Shown piece by piece: positions 41,061 to 50,524 of a DNA stretch of 64,000 nt. The notes under the pieces were generated by a model that had not been told where the DNA came from, did not search any database, and saw only the letters and a list, made by a program, of their open reading frames with translations. Where the stretch lies: NCBI RefSeq assembly GCF_045862785.1, contig NZ_BQXO01000003.1:1-64000 (forward strand), written 5' to 3'. The DNA is from Furfurilactobacillus curtus (GTDB lineage Bacteria > Bacillota > Bacilli > Lactobacillales > Lactobacillaceae). Each line of letters starts with the position of its first letter. The stretch's first letter is position 1. Position numbers and translations under genes: made by a program.

Positions 41061-43640
41061 TTAAGCATGTTTGCGCTTAAGACCGAAGCTCAGTAAACCT
41101 GCACCCAAAGTAGCAATCAAAGTTAAACCAAGAACAGCACTAGCATTTTCATTAGCAGCAGTTGCTGGTAATGCAGCTTTGTTGTTAGTAGTAGCCGACT
41201 TAGTCGCAGCTTTGTGACCAGAAACAGCAGTTGGCATTACCTTGGCACCGTTTTGACCAGTGACTTCAGCCCCATTTGTGGTCTTGTTACCAGCTGTTTC
41301 ACCACTCTTGGCATCAGTCGTCGAGCCGTTGTCTTCGCCCTTGCTTTCATTGTTGTCACTAGGCTTGTTGGTGTTGGTATCCCCGCCATTACCCTTAGCG
41401 GCAGCATCATCTTTAGCTTTTTGACGGTCAGCATCAAGTTGTGATTGATCAGGTTCAGTTGCCTTACCCTGACCAGCTTCAGCCAACTTTTCAGCAGTCA
41501 AATGACCGTATTGCTTGTTGTAAGCATCACGGAAGGCTGGGTCTTGAGCAGCTAATTCTTGTTCGCTCATTTGTTTACCAGCCGCGAAGTCTTTAGTAGC
41601 TTGATCGATACCTGCAGCAGTTGACTTCAAGATGTTTTGACTAGTCTTAGTGAAAGCATTCTTGTAAGCGGTGCGGTATGCAGGACTCTTACTTGCCAGC
41701 TCTTGTTCAGATAAAACTTGGTTCTTTTCAGCAGCAAGAATCCCATCAGTAGCGCCTTTATAAGCATCATTGTATGCATTGACGAACGCTTCACTCTTGC
41801 CTGAAAGAACATCACTGCCAAGATGTGTGTGGTTCAATGCATCAGACGTAGCTTCGTCAGTTGCTGCATCGCGATCAATCGTAGCTTGACTGTTTTGCGT
41901 TGCTTGGCCTTGGCCAGCATTTGCTAACTTTTCAGCAGTCAACTTACCATACTGCTTGTTGTAAGCAGCGCGATAAGCTGGGTCTTGAGTAGCTAACTCT
42001 TGTTCGCTTGCTTGTTTACCAGCAGCGAAATCTTTCGTAGCTTGATCAATACCCTTAGCACTAGATGCTAAGATATTTGAACTAGTTTTAGCAAAAGCAG
42101 TCTTGTAAGCTGTCCGGTATGCAGGCGTTTTAGCAGCTAATTCTGCTTCTGACAGAACTTTGTTTGCTTCAGCGGCAGCAATGCCATCTTGAGCACCTTT
42201 GTAAGCATCGTTGTAAGCACTAACAAAGGCTTCACTCTTACCTGAAAGGACATCTCCACCAAGATGAGTGTTATTTAACGCATCACTAGTAGCTTCATCA
42301 GTTGCTGCGTCGCGATCAATCGTAGCTTGACTACTTTGTGTTGCTTGGCCTTGGCCCTTTGATGCAAGTTGATCAGCCTGAGCTACTTCAGCCAAGTGTG
42401 GCTTCATGATCTTATTGTACCCATCACGGAAACCAGGTGTCTTAGCAGCTAACTGGGCATCGGTCATTGGTGCGATTCCAGCAGTGATATCGCTAGAGGC
42501 CTGTTGAATCCCTTCAGCAGTTTGCGCCAAAATGGCTGTACTCGTTTGACGGAAAGCATCTTGGTAAGCAGTCCGATAAGATGGTGCTTTAGTTGCCAAC
42601 TCCTGAGTAGTTAATGGTGAAACGCCCTTTTCAGCGGCCAAAGTACCGTCAGCCTTACCCATATCAGCGTAAGTCTTTTCTAAGGCTGCTTGATAAGCAG
42701 GCTTGAATGCAGGACCGCCAGCCATAATTGTTGCATCTGAAGCAGCAGTATTTGTCTTAGCAGCCTGTACACCAGCATTGGCGCCAGCAACGGCTTCATT
42801 GTAAGCCAAGACAAACTTGTCTGATTTACCAGTCAATACGTTGCTGCCTAATTGGTTGCCGTTTAAAACAGCGTCAATTCCGGCCGCCTGACCATCTGCA
42901 GCACCTTGGACGTCGTTGGAAGCGTTCGTCAAGGTTGTTTGCGCATCAGCCACACCCTTATCAGCTGTGGCGTTATTACTGTTAAGTAATTTTTGGAAAC
43001 TAGCTGATTGCGTGTTTGCAGTTTGAGTAGCTGTCGCAAGCGCTGCCTTATCCTTAGCAATAGTTTGCGCATCATTAGCTGGTGTGTCTGTCATCAATTG
43101 TTGCATGGCAGTGTTGACAGCTGCTAAGTATGGCGCCATAGATGCTTTATAGCTTGCCAAAGCGTTAGCTTTTAGAGTAGTGGCTCCCTGTTGAGCTTGT
43201 GCTAATGCGGCTTTAGCTGCAATTACAGCCTGATTAACAGTTTGGTTACTGTCGTTTTCAGCGACGTTACCTTGACCTGCAGACCCTTGGCCCTTAGCCA
43301 TGTTCGTATTGCTTTGGTCCTTAGCTGATTGATCAGCAATCGTAGATGCTGAAGGTGTACCAGCATTACCTTGACCATTAGCAATGTTAGTCGCATTTTG
43401 ATCCTGAGCGGATTGTCCGGCTTGAACGCCAGGTGCTGGCTGAGTCGCTGTACCAGGCTGGTTATTCTTCATCTGATTAACAACTTCAGTGCTTGTTTGA
43501 CCAGCAGCGCCTTGTTCATTACTACTATCGGCATGAACACCACCGGCAAATGCACCTAACGACAAGAAAGTGATCGGCACGATCAACCATTGTTTACCGG
43601 CCTTGACCATCTTGAAACGTTTCTTTGTGTCTCGTGACAT
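41061..43640 (-). CDS. large sortase-anchored surface protein with ~140-residue repeats
   Basis: A protein of 859 residues. The N-terminus MSRDTKKRFKMVKAGKQWLI is a KxYKxGKxW-like signal, with cleavage near GGVHA. The C-terminus has LPATA, a hydrophobic helix (SAVLGLTLIATLGAGLLSFG) and KRKHA, a cell-wall sorting signal of non-standard sequence. Between them are imperfect copies of a ~140-residue unit containing HLGGDVLSGKSEAFVSAYND, ELAAKTPAYRTAYK and ASQDPAYRAAYNKQYG-like blocks. The two C-terminal copies are nearly identical and earlier ones diverged. Alanine-rich, helical, probably an extended stalk or adhesin. Confidence 0.88.
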   Translation of the reverse strand: MSRDTKKRFKMVKAGKQWLIVPITFLSLGAFAGGVHADSSNEQGAAGQTSTEVVNQMKNNQPGTATQPAPGVQAGQSAQDQNATNIANGQGNAGTPSASTIADQSAKDQSNTNMAKGQGSAGQGNVAENDSNQTVNQAVIAAKAALAQAQQGATTLKANALASYKASMAPYLAAVNTAMQQLMTDTPANDAQTIAKDKAALATATQTANTQSASFQKLLNSNNATADKGVADAQTTLTNASNDVQGAADGQAAGIDAVLNGNQLGSNVLTGKSDKFVLAYNEAVAGANAGVQAAKTNTAASDATIMAGGPAFKPAYQAALEKTYADMGKADGTLAAEKGVSPLTTQELATKAPSYRTAYQDAFRQTSTAILAQTAEGIQQASSDITAGIAPMTDAQLAAKTPGFRDGYNKIMKPHLAEVAQADQLASKGQGQATQSSQATIDRDAATDEATSDALNNTHLGGDVLSGKSEAFVSAYNDAYKGAQDGIAAAEANKVLSEAELAAKTPAYRTAYKTAFAKTSSNILASSAKGIDQATKDFAAGKQASEQELATQDPAYRAAYNKQYGKLTAEKLANAGQGQATQNSQATIDRDAATDEATSDALNHTHLGSDVLSGKSEAFVNAYNDAYKGATDGILAAEKNQVLSEQELASKSPAYRTAYKNAFTKTSQNILKSTAAGIDQATKDFAAGKQMSEQELAAQDPAFRDAYNKQYGHLTAEKLAEAGQGKATEPDQSQLDADRQKAKDDAAAKGNGGDTNTNKPSDNNESKGEDNGSTTDAKSGETAGNKTTNGAEVTGQNGAKVMPTAVSGHKAATKSATTNNKAALPATAANENASAVLGLTLIATLGAGLLSFGLKRKHA

Positions 43641-43803
43641 ATTTTCCTACCTCCAAAAGTAAAAAAAGAAATTTAAGACAGACTCGCGATTATTGAATCG
43701 TAAGAATATCTTAATAACAACTACCGTAAGTTTACGATATTTCTATTTCATAACCAATGGTATTTGCAAAGGTTTCCATAATAATATAATACTGACGTTA
43801 TAA

Positions 43804-44394
43804 TTATATCAGCATGTACCCCTGCTGTTGTAGAAAGTCTAGGTCCCAATTTTTACGCATCGGAAAGTAATCTGTCAGAACATGTAGTTTAGAATGCGGT
43901 TCTTTTCGTTCAAGATTCCTTGAATATACCTTTAACATGCTTAAAAAACCATCTAGATCTTCATACACGTAAGACAAAACTGGCCGAATTGCAACATAAC
44001 TTTGCATCAAAAGATAAGTCAACATCTCTTGATCCAGATCTTGATGTTTCTGGATATACTCAAAGCCTAAATCCAAGATCACGTAATGGTTCGGTATATA
44101 AAAAGCATGTTCCCCTCGTTCAAGTGCTTCTAAAACAACTCCACAGCTATCAATAAACTGAATCCTGGCCGCACACCCAATTGCTTGGTCAATTTGATGA
44201 TGTTCATCAAAAATCGTTAATCCCATCACTAAATCAGCGCGAAAGGCTTTCAGCATTTTGGGCTCTTGCAGAACTTGCTGAAGATGGCGATCAAGCCGAC
44301 TAGTAACGGCCTCCTCTAGGCTAGCACCATCGGCAAATAATCGTTTGTCAACCGGTGACATGGTCTTAAAAAAAGTCTCTTCTGCTTGTGACAT
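43804..44394 (-). CDS. hypothetical cytoplasmic protein
   Basis: A protein of 196 residues from the ATG behind GGGGGAG. No signal peptide or membrane helix is visible. Helical and acidic, with MSPVDKRLFADGASLEEAV, HYVILDLGFEYIQKHQDLDQ and FPMRKNWDLDFLQQQGYM. I recognise no family. It is divergent from the LysR regulator gene at 44611, so it could be a target of that regulator. Confidence 0.72.
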   Translation of the reverse strand: MSQAEETFFKTMSPVDKRLFADGASLEEAVTSRLDRHLQQVLQEPKMLKAFRADLVMGLTIFDEHHQIDQAIGCAARIQFIDSCGVVLEALERGEHAFYIPNHYVILDLGFEYIQKHQDLDQEMLTYLLMQSYVAIRPVLSYVYEDLDGFLSMLKVYSRNLERKEPHSKLHVLTDYFPMRKNWDLDFLQQQGYMLI

Positions 44395-44610
44395 ATAGCT
44401 CCCCCACATGACAATATCAATAAATTTTTAATCATGATTTTGATTAGTTTACATCTTACAGCTTGCTTGTAGAATCAAACAATACTCCTTTTATAACTGT
44501 TTAGTTATACGAGAATAATTATTATAGCATAAGAGTTTTGTACTTTCTGCTTTGAGAGTGTTCTAAACTTATGGCATACAACTAACTCTTTCCAGCAAGG
44601 AGCAAGTGCC

Positions 44611-45519
44611 ATGGATAATACTTTATTAACATTTCTTCAAGCAATTGAAGAAGCCGGCAGCATCTCAAGCGCGGCTAGAAAACTATTTGTTACACAGCCT
44701 TACGTGAGTCGCATTATCCGACAAGCCGAAGATCGCTTCCATGTTCAATTAATTAATCATAAAAATCGACCAATCACCCTTACTTTGGCAGGTACTCGCT
44801 TGTTAAACTACCTACAAAGATCACAACAATTGGCCCAAGAAATGGATTCTGAAATGAGCCATTTTGCTCACCAGCAGGCACAAGGCCAACAATTAAAGCT
44901 CGCAGTTGATCCGTCGATCGCACATCATTGGCTCAGCTTGATCGTTCAAGACTTAATTAGACAAAATCCAGACTTGCACATTAGTGTGACTGCTTTAGCC
45001 GGTAAGGCGGCAGAAAATAGTTTGCTCAACGGTAACATCGATGCCCTACTTGGTTCACCGTTGACGAATAGTGAAACACAATTTACCTTAATTACCAATC
45101 AACCAGCGACACTTATCATGCCTGAACCAATTCATGCTTCTGATCAACCATCAGACTTGTCCCAATTAGAGTTTGGTCACTTAGATGGACTGCGGCTCAT
45201 TTCAACTGCAGACCAATCATTCAGCAATGGTTTAATTATGGCTTGGTTAACCAAACATGGCACCCACATGTCAGATGCAATTAAATTACCAACTTTTGAA
45301 AGCGCGATTAACTTAGCAGTTAACGGAGTTGGCGTAACGGTTGCGCCAGACATCCTCATCAAACGTCAGTTCAAGCATATCAATGCCATCACACTACCCA
45401 TTCCTCTCAAAGAGCTTTCATTCCAAGTTGGGATTTCTTGCTTACCTAGGGCGATGGAGCGAACCAAACCACTCCTACCTGCCACCCAATCCTCAGCGAA
45501 GGAACTATTCGATATTTAA
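44611..45519 (+). CDS. LysR-family transcriptional regulator
   Basis: A protein of 302 residues. The N-terminal winged helix-turn-helix is at about residues 4-62 (LLTFLQAIEEAGSISSAARKLFVTQPYVSRIIRQAE), followed by a periplasmic-binding-protein-like effector domain. The effector is unknown. AAGGAGCAAG precedes the ATG. It is divergent from the unknown gene at 43804-44394, with about 216 bp between; LysR proteins often control such a neighbour. Confidence 0.92.
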   Translation: MDNTLLTFLQAIEEAGSISSAARKLFVTQPYVSRIIRQAEDRFHVQLINHKNRPITLTLAGTRLLNYLQRSQQLAQEMDSEMSHFAHQQAQGQQLKLAVDPSIAHHWLSLIVQDLIRQNPDLHISVTALAGKAAENSLLNGNIDALLGSPLTNSETQFTLITNQPATLIMPEPIHASDQPSDLSQLEFGHLDGLRLISTADQSFSNGLIMAWLTKHGTHMSDAIKLPTFESAINLAVNGVGVTVAPDILIKRQFKHINAITLPIPLKELSFQVGISCLPRAMERTKPLLPATQSSAKELFDI

Positions 45520-45541
45520 TCTATTTTTATTAGAGCAAAAA

Positions 45542-45577
45542 ACGATGTCCCCTAATCAACATTAAGGACATCGTTTC
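45542..45577. terminator. bidirectional terminator between the LysR gene and ccpA
   Basis: Inverted repeat ACGATGTCC / GGACATCGT around about 15 bases, with T and A runs outside, between convergent genes. Confidence 0.82.
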
Positions 45578-45604
45578 TTTACATGCTTATTTGCCGTGTC
45601 GTAT

Positions 45605-46606
45605 CTATTTGGTCGATTGACGTTTTTTGAGCCCGTATGGTAAGACAACGGTCCGTTCACCAATCTCTTCATTGTTCATAAGTTTCGTCAGCAACCGCAT
45701 GGATACAGCACCAATGTCATACAGTGGTTGAGTAATGGAGCTCATCCGCGGACGGGTAATTTCCGTAAACCGAGTGTCATTACTAGTGATGACCTCAAAA
45801 TCAGCAGGTACATCAACCCCTGCATCGGTTAAACCATTCAATACGCCAGCAGCCAATTCGTCATCACCGACATAGGCTGCGGTCGCTTTCACATCCTGTA
45901 ACGCTTGCGCGAGTGCATAACCGGCACGATACGAATAGTCGGTTTGGAAGACGAGTCCCGCATCATAATTTAATCGAGCGCTGCTCAAAGCCTGTTGATA
46001 TCCCTTCAAGCGATAGTCATGGTTGATACTTTCATCCATTGATCCAGTCACAAACGCAATTCGTTTATTTCCTCGTTGAATTAAGCGATTCATCGCATCT
46101 GTCACCGCAGCAACGTAATCAATATTCACCGATGGTAATTGCCGTTGCTCATCGACAGATCCGGCTAATACAATCGGTGCATGAGCCCGATCCAAGCTTT
46201 CACGCAATTCATCACTAATCTGATTGCCCATAAAAATGATGCCGTCAACTTGCTTAGCGGTTAGGTTATCAACCACCTGCAATTCTTTGTCATGATTTTC
46301 ATCTGAGGAGGCCAAAATAATGTTGTACTTGTACATCAACGCCACATCGTCAATGCCCCGCGCTAATTCAGAAAAATAGGAGTTGGTTAAATCTGGAATC
46401 ACAACACCGATGGTTGTTGTTTTCTTTGAGGCTAATCCGCGAGCCACTGCATTTGGTCGGTAGTCCAGCTGGTCGATCACATCGAGCACCTTTTGCCGGG
46501 TAGCAGGTTTAACGTTTGGGTTTCCATTAACGACTCGTGAAACGGTCGCCATAGAAACTGCCGCTTCACGAGCGACATCATAAATTGTAACGGTTTGTTT
46601 ATCCAT
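45605..46606 (-). CDS. ccpA: catabolite control protein A (LacI family)
   Basis: A protein of 333 residues. The LacI-type helix-turn-helix is VTIYDVAREAAVSMATVSRVVNG at residues 5-27. CcpA-type core features are LDYRPNAVARGLASKKTTTIGVVIPDLTNSYFSELARGIDD, and the end is GLKKRQSTK. With HPr(Ser-P) it represses or activates carbon-use genes at cre sites. AAAGGG precedes the ATG. It is divergent from pepQ, the typical ccpA-pepQ arrangement of lactic acid bacteria, with a cre-like site between them. Confidence 0.96.
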   Translation of the reverse strand: MDKQTVTIYDVAREAAVSMATVSRVVNGNPNVKPATRQKVLDVIDQLDYRPNAVARGLASKKTTTIGVVIPDLTNSYFSELARGIDDVALMYKYNIILASSDENHDKELQVVDNLTAKQVDGIIFMGNQISDELRESLDRAHAPIVLAGSVDEQRQLPSVNIDYVAAVTDAMNRLIQRGNKRIAFVTGSMDESINHDYRLKGYQQALSSARLNYDAGLVFQTDYSYRAGYALAQALQDVKATAAYVGDDELAAGVLNGLTDAGVDVPADFEVITSNDTRFTEITRPRMSSITQPLYDIGAVSMRLLTKLMNNEEIGERTVVLPYGLKKRQSTK

Positions 46607-46696
46607 ATGTTATACCCTTTCATCATTGATTTTATTTGTTTTCATTCGTTTTCACAGCCACTCAAATATAACAAAATATACATATGAAAGCAATTC

Positions 46697-46710
46697 TGTA
46701 ACCGCTTTCT
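46697..46710. promoter_or_regulatory. cre-like operator between ccpA and pepQ
   Basis: TGTAACCGCTTTCT fits the consensus TGWNANCGNTNWCA except for the last base. A second, weaker candidate (TGAAAACGAATGAA on the minus strand, near 46645-46660) is also present. A TATAAT follows at 46716-46721. It would allow CcpA to regulate its own gene and pepQ. Confidence 0.6.
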
Positions 46711-46807
46711 TTAAATATAATGCAAACCTTGTTCTTCTGCAAGAAGCCACGCCTGTTGTGCTATACTAAATTTGTTTATCGTAAATTTTATTATTAAGGA
46801 GCGCATG

Positions 46808-47914
46808 ATGGCAGATTATACACAGCTTAACCGCGTACGCCAATGGACCAATGATCAAGGCGTTAACGTCGCGTACTTTAGCAACTTTCAGACGATTCAG
46901 TACTTAACTGGTTTTGGGTCAGACCCCATTGAACGAGTATTGGCTTTAGTGGTCTTCCCTGACCAAGATCCTTTCTTATTTTGTCCGGCATTAGAAGTTG
47001 AAGCCGTGAAAGACACCGGTTGGCCATTTGGAGTGTACGGCTACTTGGATCACGAAAACGCTTATGCCATGATCGCTGACCAAATCAAACATCGAACCGA
47101 TAAAACGACCAAATGGGCAATCGAAATGGGCAATTTGACCATTGAGCGCTTCAATCAATTACATGAACAATTTCCGACATCCATGTTTGATACAGATGCC
47201 ACCGACTTTATCGCCTCGTTACGAGTCATCAAAACACCGCACGAAATTGAGTTACTTAACGCAGCCGGTGCAGAAGCGGACTATGCTTTCGAAATTGGCT
47301 TCAAAGCTGTCGCAGCCGGTGTTCCTGAACAACGAGTGGCCGCTGAATTGCAGTATGCACTGATGAAGCGTGGTGTCATGAACATGAGCTTTGAAACGCT
47401 GATTCAGGCTGGCGCCCATGCAGCAGAGCCACATGGTGCAACCAGCGACCACAAAATTGAAAATAACGAGCTCGTCTTATTCGACTTAGGTACCGTTCAC
47501 GACGGCTACATTTCTGATGCCTCGCGGACGGTTGCACTGGGCACGTTAAATGAAAAGCAAGCTGACATTTATAAAGTTTGTTTAGAAGCTCAGTTAGCTG
47601 CGATGGACGCTGCTAAACCAGGCATCACCGCTGCTGAGCTCGACAAAGTCGCTCGCGATATTATTGATCACGCTGGTTATGGCGAGTACTTTATTCACCG
47701 TCTTGGACACGGGATGGGTCAGTCAGAACATGAATACCCAAGCATTATGGAAGGCAACGACCTTGTCTTAACTGAAGGAATGTGCTTCTCGATTGAACCT
47801 GGCATTTATATCCCTGACGTCGCTGGTGTTCGGATCGAAGATTGTGTTCACATCACGGCAGATGGTTGTGAGCCTTTTACCCATACCAGTAAAGAATTGA
47901 CTTATGTCGGTTAA
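46808..47914 (+). CDS. pepQ: Xaa-Pro dipeptidase (prolidase) PepQ
   Basis: A protein of 368 residues beginning MADYTQLNRVRQW; AAGGAG precedes two adjacent ATG codons (46805, 46808), and the second has the better spacing. An M24 metallopeptidase: FDLGTVHDGYISDASRTV (Asp ligands), RLGHGMGQSEHEYPS (His), FSIEPGIYIPDVAG (Glu) and VRIEDCV (Glu) hold two metal ions. It splits X-Pro dipeptides in the cytoplasm, the last step of peptide use. It is divergent from ccpA. Confidence 0.96.
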   Translation: MADYTQLNRVRQWTNDQGVNVAYFSNFQTIQYLTGFGSDPIERVLALVVFPDQDPFLFCPALEVEAVKDTGWPFGVYGYLDHENAYAMIADQIKHRTDKTTKWAIEMGNLTIERFNQLHEQFPTSMFDTDATDFIASLRVIKTPHEIELLNAAGAEADYAFEIGFKAVAAGVPEQRVAAELQYALMKRGVMNMSFETLIQAGAHAAEPHGATSDHKIENNELVLFDLGTVHDGYISDASRTVALGTLNEKQADIYKVCLEAQLAAMDAAKPGITAAELDKVARDIIDHAGYGEYFIHRLGHGMGQSEHEYPSIMEGNDLVLTEGMCFSIEPGIYIPDVAGVRIEDCVHITADGCEPFTHTSKELTYVG

Positions 47915-47927
47915 TCTTCAGTAGTCG

Positions 47928-47978
47928 CCCCACGCAAAAAGGAACTCACCTTTCCAGTGAGTTCCTTTTTGCGTGGGG
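47928..47978. terminator. strong bidirectional terminator after pepQ
   Basis: A 20-bp-plus perfect stem, CCCCACGCAAAAAGGAACTC with its complement ending GCGTGGGG. It separates pepQ (plus) from the YtxH-type gene (minus). Confidence 0.92.
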
Positions 47979-48036
47979 TCATTTTAGTAACAAGCCCCTA
48001 TTCTTCTATCAATTAACCAGCTCACCAACGGCCTCA

Positions 48037-48558
48037 TTAAGCCTGCGTATTTGAATTGCTTTCCGTTGTTGAAGAATCGTTATCGCCAGCGTCTGAAGTG
48101 GCACTATCATCATTCGCTGAGGCAGCTGCACTACTTGTGTCTTCATCAGCCATACTTCCCGCGGCTGAGTCAACTGAATCACTGGCTGTCAGTACGATAT
48201 CATCCTCATCATCGTCATCAGCATTTAACTGTGCGCGCAAAGATTCAGTTTCCGCGTCAAAGTCATCATGATCCGCAGCAAATCGATCCCGCAATGAAGC
48301 CCGGTGATCACCAAGATTGTCCGCAAAATCACGGGCGGATGCCGTAGCCGAATCAGAATAATCTCGCAGCGAATCCTTCATGTCATCCACAGCATCGGCT
48401 GCGTAAAAGGCATAGTCAACTGCCCGATCCCGTAATGCTTGATAACGTTCTAACCCTTCTTCACGCAAATGTTCCCGCTGTTCACTCGTCAATGATCGAT
48501 AACCGGCATATGCCGCAGCACCGCCTAATACTAAACCTAACCAAAATCCTTTTGCCAT
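48037..48558 (-). CDS. YtxH-like domain protein
   Basis: A protein of 173 residues. The short N-terminal membrane segment KGFWLGLVLGGAAAYAGYRSL is typical of YtxH-like proteins, followed by EQREHLREEGLERYQALRDRAVDYAFYAADAVDDMKD-type helices and a very acidic, serine-rich tail (DDDDEDDIV, then TSSAAASANDDSATS). It is probably a membrane-attached stress protein. It follows the DUF948 gene by 61 bp on the same strand, the classical ytxG-ytxH arrangement. Confidence 0.85.
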   Translation of the reverse strand: MAKGFWLGLVLGGAAAYAGYRSLTSEQREHLREEGLERYQALRDRAVDYAFYAADAVDDMKDSLRDYSDSATASARDFADNLGDHRASLRDRFAADHDDFDAETESLRAQLNADDDDEDDIVLTASDSVDSAAGSMADEDTSSAAASANDDSATSDAGDNDSSTTESNSNTQA

Positions 48559-48619
48559 AAGATTTCCCCACTTTCATCGAATCAAACTGCCGACTTTACA
48601 CCAAAACTAATTTTTAAAA

Positions 48620-49042
48620 CTAACTTTCGTTGGTATCCGTCCGTTTAGCATTATGTTTAGAGACCATGTGGTAAACCGAGGTTGCTGTTCTTGCTAGCGA
48701 ACCAAATCGTCCCGCCCGCTGACCAGAGTTAGTCACCCGTTGCGTTAAGTCACGTGTCGCTTGGTTTAAATCTGAAACACTCTCACCAAGATCACCTGCG
48801 GCCTTGAAAACCGGATCAATCGTGGCAACTTTATGATTCACATCGTCCAATAATTCATTGGCATTACCCATAATATCTTCAACTTGTTTCGATAAAACAT
48901 CCACATCACTGGTAATCACAACCATACTTCGGTTAATTTCACCAAATGTTTTGGTCAATCGCATGAGAAAGATACCGATAAAACAAACCAACAGTAAAAA
49001 GGCGATCGCCGCAATTAAACCAGCTACTTGTCCACCTGTCAT
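48620..49042 (-). CDS. DUF948 domain membrane protein (YtxG-like)
   Basis: A protein of 140 residues with one N-terminal membrane helix (VAGLIAAIAFLLLVCFIGIFLM) and a long coiled-coil region (TFGEINRSMVVITSDVDVLSKQVEDIM and following), as in DUF948. The end is basic (MVSKHNAKRTDTNES). GGAGGC precedes the ATG. It is probably an envelope stress protein acting with the YtxH-like product. Confidence 0.87.
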   Translation of the reverse strand: MTGGQVAGLIAAIAFLLLVCFIGIFLMRLTKTFGEINRSMVVITSDVDVLSKQVEDIMGNANELLDDVNHKVATIDPVFKAAGDLGESVSDLNQATRDLTQRVTNSGQRAGRFGSLARTATSVYHMVSKHNAKRTDTNES

Positions 49043-49145
49043 ATTTTGCCTCCACCTACGTTTAATTTAATGAAGCCTGTCACTTGTTACTTTTCACCAG
49101 CATACCATAAAAGTGGCTGCCGGAAAAACCGTTTTCAATAAGTGA

Positions 49146-49997
49146 TTACTCGTCAGAAAGGTCGGTCAATGCCGTCATTTCTGCCTCACTAAGCGTAATG
49201 TTAGCTGCGGCAGCGTTGCTAAAGAAATGAGCCGCATTTGCAGTACCAGGGATTGGCAAAATGACATCAGCACGTTGCAATAACCAAGCTAATGAAATCT
49301 GAGCTGGCGTTGCATGATGGATCGCTGCAATGTTGGCCAACACCCCACCAGCCTCAGCTAATTCACCAGTAGCTAATGGGAACCAAGGAATGAACGCTAA
49401 ATGATTTTCTTGGGCATAAGCTAACACGTCCTCATCACTGCGGTCAATCAAATTATATCGATTCTGAACGGATACGATCGGGACAATCTGTCTGGCGGCC
49501 TCTAATTGAGCTACACTGACTTGACTGAGGCCAATATGCTTAATTTTCCCTTCATGTTGCAAATCTGCTAGAACACCTAATTGGTCAGCTAATGGATAAT
49601 CAGGGTCAATGCGATGTAACTGCACCAGATCTAACTGTTCTAACCCAAGAGAAAACAGGTTCAATTCCACTTGTTGTCGAAGATAAGCCGGATTACCTAG
49701 AACTGTCCACTGATTGGGTCCTTGTCTAGTAAAACCAACTTTAGTGGCAATCATCTTGTGCGCACCTTGGTAATTCTGCAACGCTTGTTTTAAATACAAG
49801 TTAGCAAACCAAGGACCGTAAGCATCCGCTGTGTCGATGAAATTCACATCACTATTTAATACCGCATCCACGACAGCAACGGCATTTTTTGGATCTGAAT
49901 TTGGACCCCAGACCCCCTTACCGGGAAGCTGCATCGTCCCATAACCCAATCGGTTAACCACTAAGTCATCATCAAATTCAAATACTTTCTTCGTCAT
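49146..49997 (-). CDS. aldo/keto reductase
   Basis: A protein of 283 residues with an AKR (beta/alpha)8 barrel: LGYGTMQLPGKG, the FIDTADAYGPWFAN active-site region (Asp and Tyr), the KVGFTRQG lysine region, LVQLHRIDPDYPL, and SLAWLLQRADVILPIPGTANAAHF near the end. NADPH-dependent reduction of a carbonyl; substrate unknown. Its ATG overlaps the stop of the phosphoesterase gene, so it belongs to the murI - rdgB - phosphoesterase transcription unit. Confidence 0.92.
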   Translation of the reverse strand: MTKKVFEFDDDLVVNRLGYGTMQLPGKGVWGPNSDPKNAVAVVDAVLNSDVNFIDTADAYGPWFANLYLKQALQNYQGAHKMIATKVGFTRQGPNQWTVLGNPAYLRQQVELNLFSLGLEQLDLVQLHRIDPDYPLADQLGVLADLQHEGKIKHIGLSQVSVAQLEAARQIVPIVSVQNRYNLIDRSDEDVLAYAQENHLAFIPWFPLATGELAEAGGVLANIAAIHHATPAQISLAWLLQRADVILPIPGTANAAHFFSNAAAANITLSEAEMTALTDLSDE

Positions 49998-50524
49998 TTT
50001 ATGTCCCCCATTGTAAAGGTTGTTGTTAACTCAGATACAATTTGACCATCGCGCGTATGAAAGTCTACTTGACACTGTTGCCCACTGACGGAAACAATTG
50101 CGAATGTGCCACCTAGTTTAGCAAATTCACCACGTGGCTGACTGACACTTCCTGGGTTCAAAAAAAGCGTGCCATCATTTTGTGCTAATCCTAACTCATG
50201 CGAGTGACCGAAAAAGACCATGGTCGCCTTTTCTTGCTTGGCAGCTAGTGCTAAGGCTGTGAGATCTAATTTGATCTGATAGCGATGTCCGTGTGTCAAG
50301 AAGATCCGCTGATTTCCCATCGGTATCAACAATTTTTTAGGATACTGCGGATCAAAATCCATATTTCCACCAACCACATGAAAAGTTTGCCATAGTGGGT
50401 CATCGGCGGGCAACTCTGAATCGCCACAATGAAACCAGCCATCAATCTGACCGGAAAACTGAGCAACTAGTTGCTCAAGAATGGCTCGATCACCGTGGCT
50501 ATCACTAACAATGAGTAGTTTCAT
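49994..50524 (-). CDS. YfcE/MJ0936-type metallophosphoesterase
   Basis: A protein of 176 residues starting MKLLIVSDSHGDRA, whose ATG overlaps the rdgB stop by one base (TAATG). Motifs are SDSHGD, HCGDSEL, VGGNMDF, LTHGHRYQ and FGHSHELG, giving a dinuclear metal centre. The family contains small phosphodiesterases. It lies between rdgB and the aldo/keto reductase in one operon, as in other lactobacilli. Confidence 0.93.
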   Translation of the reverse strand: MKLLIVSDSHGDRAILEQLVAQFSGQIDGWFHCGDSELPADDPLWQTFHVVGGNMDFDPQYPKKLLIPMGNQRIFLTHGHRYQIKLDLTALALAAKQEKATMVFFGHSHELGLAQNDGTLFLNPGSVSQPRGEFAKLGGTFAIVSVSGQQCQVDFHTRDGQIVSELTTTFTMGDIK

